Assembly: GCA_016617855.1 (NCBI GenBank)
Contig: JAECUM010004982.1
Location: forward strand, 62,001 to 126,000
DNA: 64,000 nucleotides
Reading direction: 5' to 3'
From: Megalonaias nervosa
Lineage: Eukaryota > Mollusca > Bivalvia > Unionida > Unionidae
Below are positions 61,768-64,000 of the stretch, in pieces. The notes under the pieces are model-generated. The model was not told the origin of the DNA, did not search any database, and was given only the letters and a program-made list of their open reading frames with translations. The stretch's first letter is position 1. The number at the start of each line of letters is the position of its first letter. The position numbers and the translations under genes are program-made.

Positions 61768-62295
61768 ATGAGTCTATATTGTGTTCGATGTAGATTATCT
61801 ACACCCACTACTGGACTGACAACAATAATAACAAAAAATAAACGACGTGCATTAACAGGTCAATGTGTAAAATGCGGCACGAAAAAATATAAATTTATCT
61901 CCATGTCTGATTCCCTGACAAAGTCAGGTACAAAGACAGGTGGAGATATAGCCGCTTTATTAGGAAAATTACCAGGAACTCCGTGGGCTAAATATGCCGG
62001 TGAGAAACACTTACCAGGATATAATTATTGTGGTCCTGGAACCCGACTTGACATCCGACTTGATGATCAAGATCAACCAAGACCAGGAGAGTATCCAGTA
62101 AATAAGATTGATCAAGCGTGTCATGTTCATGACGTTGCATATAAAAGTAAAGATTTACAACAAAGGCATCTCGCAGATGTAAAATTGATTCATGCATTAA
62201 ATTCTATACCTAATAAATCTGTCAGAGATAAATTAGCTACTTTTCTAGTAAAATCTGCCATGAAAGGTAAAATAATGCTAGGGGCTGGTAATTAA
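61768..62295 (+). CDS. Zinc-ribbon and parvovirus-type phospholipase A2 protein
   Basis: A 175-residue protein from the ATG at 61,768. Two CxxC pairs (C5/C8 and C33/C36) form a probable zinc ribbon. Residues about 82-140 form a PLA2 domain: GYNYCGPGT (calcium loop, residues 84-92) and QACHVHDVAYKSK with the catalytic His-Asp pair at 121-122. This is the domain used by parvovirus VP1 to breach endosomal membranes. Similar genes have been described in adintovirus-like elements. The ribbon plus PLA2 combination suggests a virion entry protein (inference). Intact. Confidence 0.9.
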   Translation: MSLYCVRCRLSTPTTGLTTIITKNKRRALTGQCVKCGTKKYKFISMSDSLTKSGTKTGGDIAALLGKLPGTPWAKYAGEKHLPGYNYCGPGTRLDIRLDDQDQPRPGEYPVNKIDQACHVHDVAYKSKDLQQRHLADVKLIHALNSIPNKSVRDKLATFLVKSAMKGKIMLGAGN

Positions 62296-62311
62296 TTATA
62301 TAAATATTATA

Positions 62312-63293
62312 ATGGAATCCATTTATTATAGCCCAAGAGGATATTGGAGAGGTAAATCAGCTATTACTAAATTATCTGAAGCAGCAAAAGTTTCACGTTC
62401 TGTTGCTGCAGCGTGGTTAGCACGACAGGCAATATGGCAAATTTATCTACCACCACCTAAAAATATTCAATATGCACATTTTGATGTCAGCGTCCCTAAT
62501 GAGGTTCATCAAGCAGATATTTTATTTTTACCACACGATACCATTAAAATTGGTAAACGTCAGTCACGCACATACAAATACGCATTAACTGTCGTTGACG
62601 TTGCAAGTAGATATAAAGAAGCTGAACCATTATCAACAAAGACAGCGTCTGAAGTTTCATCTGCGTTTGAACGAATTTATCAGCGAGGACCTTTGCGATG
62701 GCCACAGTTATTACAGGTTGATCCTGGCAAAGAATTTCTTGGAATAGTATTATCGTTAATGAAGAAACATAACGTTAAAATTAGACGAGGACATACTGAA
62801 ATTCATCGTGATCAGGCAATTGTTGAACGATTTAATCGAACACTTGCCGAGCGGTTATTTGGATACCAATATGCAAAAGAAATATCTACTAACTTTAAAT
62901 CTGGTGAGCGATCTCGTGAATGGGTTGCAAGGTTACCAAGTGTGATAGCTGCATTAAATAATGAAATTACTCGTTCAACTTCCATGAAACCTTCTAATGC
63001 GATCACAAAAAAATATATACCCCGTAGCGAATGACAGACATCAACCTCAACCAGTATTAGGTAATGCAACTGTAAGATATTTATACGAACCTGGCGAACT
63101 TGAAGGTGGTAAAAAAAGAGCAACTGATCCTATCTGGAGCGTGACTACACATACAATTTCTAGTGTGGTTAGATCCACTGGTAGACCTCCAATTTACAGA
63201 TTAGATTCGAGAGCCCCTCAACGTGGATTTGTACGTGAACAATTACAGGTAATCCCTGAAGACACACAATTACCACCACATACAATTACATAA
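62312..63293 (+). CDS. rve integrase, possible frameshift in A7 run
   Basis: The ATG at 62,312 opens a frame with the catalytic triad D69 (VHQADILFLP), D137 (LLQVDPGKEF) and E172 (AIVERFNRTLAE), stopping at 63,034. Another frame overlapping from 62,997 to 63,293 carries the expected C-terminal domain (RYLYEPGELEGGKKRATDPI; STGRPPIYRLDSRAP). The two meet at a run of seven A residues at about 63,006-63,012. This may be a sequencing error, a mutation or programmed slippage. The tail overlaps the convergent helicase gene by 8 bases. The sequence is distinct from the other two integrases in the window. Confidence 0.85.
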
Positions 63294-64000
63294 CCAGAAC
63301 CAGGGCGTCAGCGCCCCGACGTCGATTACACTCGAGACAGGTCAGCATCACATTATCACGTGTATGACCAAGATCACTATTAATTCTATCTACGGTAAAT
63401 TGTCTTGGATTATTATTCGAATATTGCCACAACATATTACAGTTGCAACTTGCGCAATTATTATTCTGTAGTTGTTTTAGTTTTATAATAAATTCAACAT
63501 TAATATCAAAATCACGATTATTTTTTTTATCACACTGCTTATAACCAGATAGTTTTTTTCTTATTACGTCATTGCTAACAGTCTGATCATTATTTTCTGT
63601 AAAATTCATAATAACCCTATGTAGTTGAGATATTCGTCTGACTCTAGAAACTGCGAGATAGACTAAATTCGACCATTCGATCCGATCATCTATAATCCAG
63701 ATATTTGTATCGGAAATAGTTAACCCCTGTGATGAGTGAATCGTTATAGCGTATCCTAACGTCCACGGTGATTTATTCATATTCAGCGCATTCTCAACGA
63801 CATTAATATCTACTAAAACAATATCATTCAAGACAAGATTCTGTACTCGGACACTTTCAGTATCTCCACCAGGAATTTCAACATCAATATTCTGTTGTCG
63901 AGTATCTGCTGGGCGATAACACAAAGGTACAGGTAGATCTGAAAACTTTTCTTTATGTAACAGAAATAATTTCTCCTGTAGTTCATCACGAACTATCTTT
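63286..64000 (-). CDS. SF1-type helicase C-terminus fused to HNH endonuclease, partial
   Basis: The minus-strand frame is open to the window edge. It contains PWTLGYAITIHSSQGLTISD and WSNLVYLAVSRVRRISQLHR, the last motifs of Pif1/RecD-like superfamily 1 helicases. After a linker comes a treble-clef HNH nuclease: NNNCASCNCNMLW, FTVDRINSDLGHTRDN, and MLTCLECNRRRG, with the DRI...H and Cys pairs in place. A helicase-nuclease fusion would suit recombination or genome processing. The N-terminal half with Walker motifs lies beyond 64,000. Confidence 0.8.
   Translation of the reverse strand, partial: KIVRDELQEKLFLLHKEKFSDLPVPLCYRPADTRQQNIDVEIPGGDTESVRVQNLVLNDIVLVDINVVENALNMNKSPWTLGYAITIHSSQGLTISDTNIWIIDDRIEWSNLVYLAVSRVRRISQLHRVIMNFTENNDQTVSNDVIRKKLSGYKQCDKKNNRDFDINVEFIIKLKQLQNNNCASCNCNMLWQYSNNNPRQFTVDRINSDLGHTRDNVMLTCLECNRRRGADALVLVM

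Larger units (their letters stand above)
61070..64000. mobile_element. Third Polinton/adintovirus-like element, edge only (element 3)
   Basis: Contains intact packaging ATPase and PLA2 genes, an integrase with one frame break, and a helicase-HNH gene leaving the window. Sequence and gene order differ from the other two elements. The left boundary is uncertain, and no terminal repeat can be checked because the other end is outside. Confidence 0.8.

Noticed and set aside
1..64000. Elements 1 and 3 as two halves of one virus
   Set aside because: Each has its own integrase and packaging ATPase with clearly different sequences.

Overview
The window reads as animal genomic DNA, most likely from a mollusc. 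There is no prokaryotic gene packing. Long AT-rich gene-poor stretches carry microsatellites, minisatellites, tRNA-derived SINEs, a LINE fragment, a Ty3/Gypsy fragment and a DNA-transposon-like unit. Nearly all recognisable protein-coding sequence belongs to three separate Polinton/Maverick (adintovirus-like) endogenous double-stranded DNA virus elements. I see no convincing ordinary host gene.

Layout. (1) 1-11,423: part of an old, AT-rich Polinton-like element with every larger gene broken. On the minus strand lie integrase, adenain-type protease, basic core proteins, double-jelly-roll major capsid, pVI-like, penton-like, coiled-coil and packaging ATPase remnants. On the plus strand lie a fibre gene with phage-like repeats and several unknown genes. 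(2) 11,424-27,865: host DNA with repeats, a LINE nested in a dispersed repeat, and a Gypsy pol fragment. (3) 27,866-49,070: a terminus-to-terminus Polinton of about 21.2 kb with inverted repeats of about 430 bp. It carries a broken protein-primed DNA polymerase, a BIR/IAP-like gene, a broken ATPase, three related basic core genes, and intact integrase with chromodomain, membrane protein, penton, pVI-like, major capsid and protease genes. (4) 49,071-61,069: host DNA with a 2.45-kb inverted-repeat-bounded unit carrying a broken intron-containing gene, tandem repeats and SINEs. (5) 61,070-64,000: the edge of a third, younger-looking element of another lineage, with intact ATPase, a zinc-ribbon plus parvovirus-type phospholipase A2 protein, integrase, and a helicase-HNH protein running off the window.

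How the genes work together. In the complete element, PolB would copy the genome, and integrase would insert it. Major capsid and penton proteins, with core and pVI-like proteins, would build the particle; protease would mature it and the ATPase would package DNA. The BIR protein may block host cell death.

Most notable observation: five genes in the two arms of the complete Polinton, including those ending at both inner edges of the inverted repeats, are followed by a sequence matching the metazoan replication-dependent histone mRNA 3' stem-loop. Each also has an AAAAGA-containing downstream element like the U7 snRNA-binding site. The central structural genes instead have AATAAA signals and TATA boxes of the TATAAAAA type. 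Three right-arm genes share a further promoter block. This suggests a viral gene class that borrows histone mRNA 3'-end processing.
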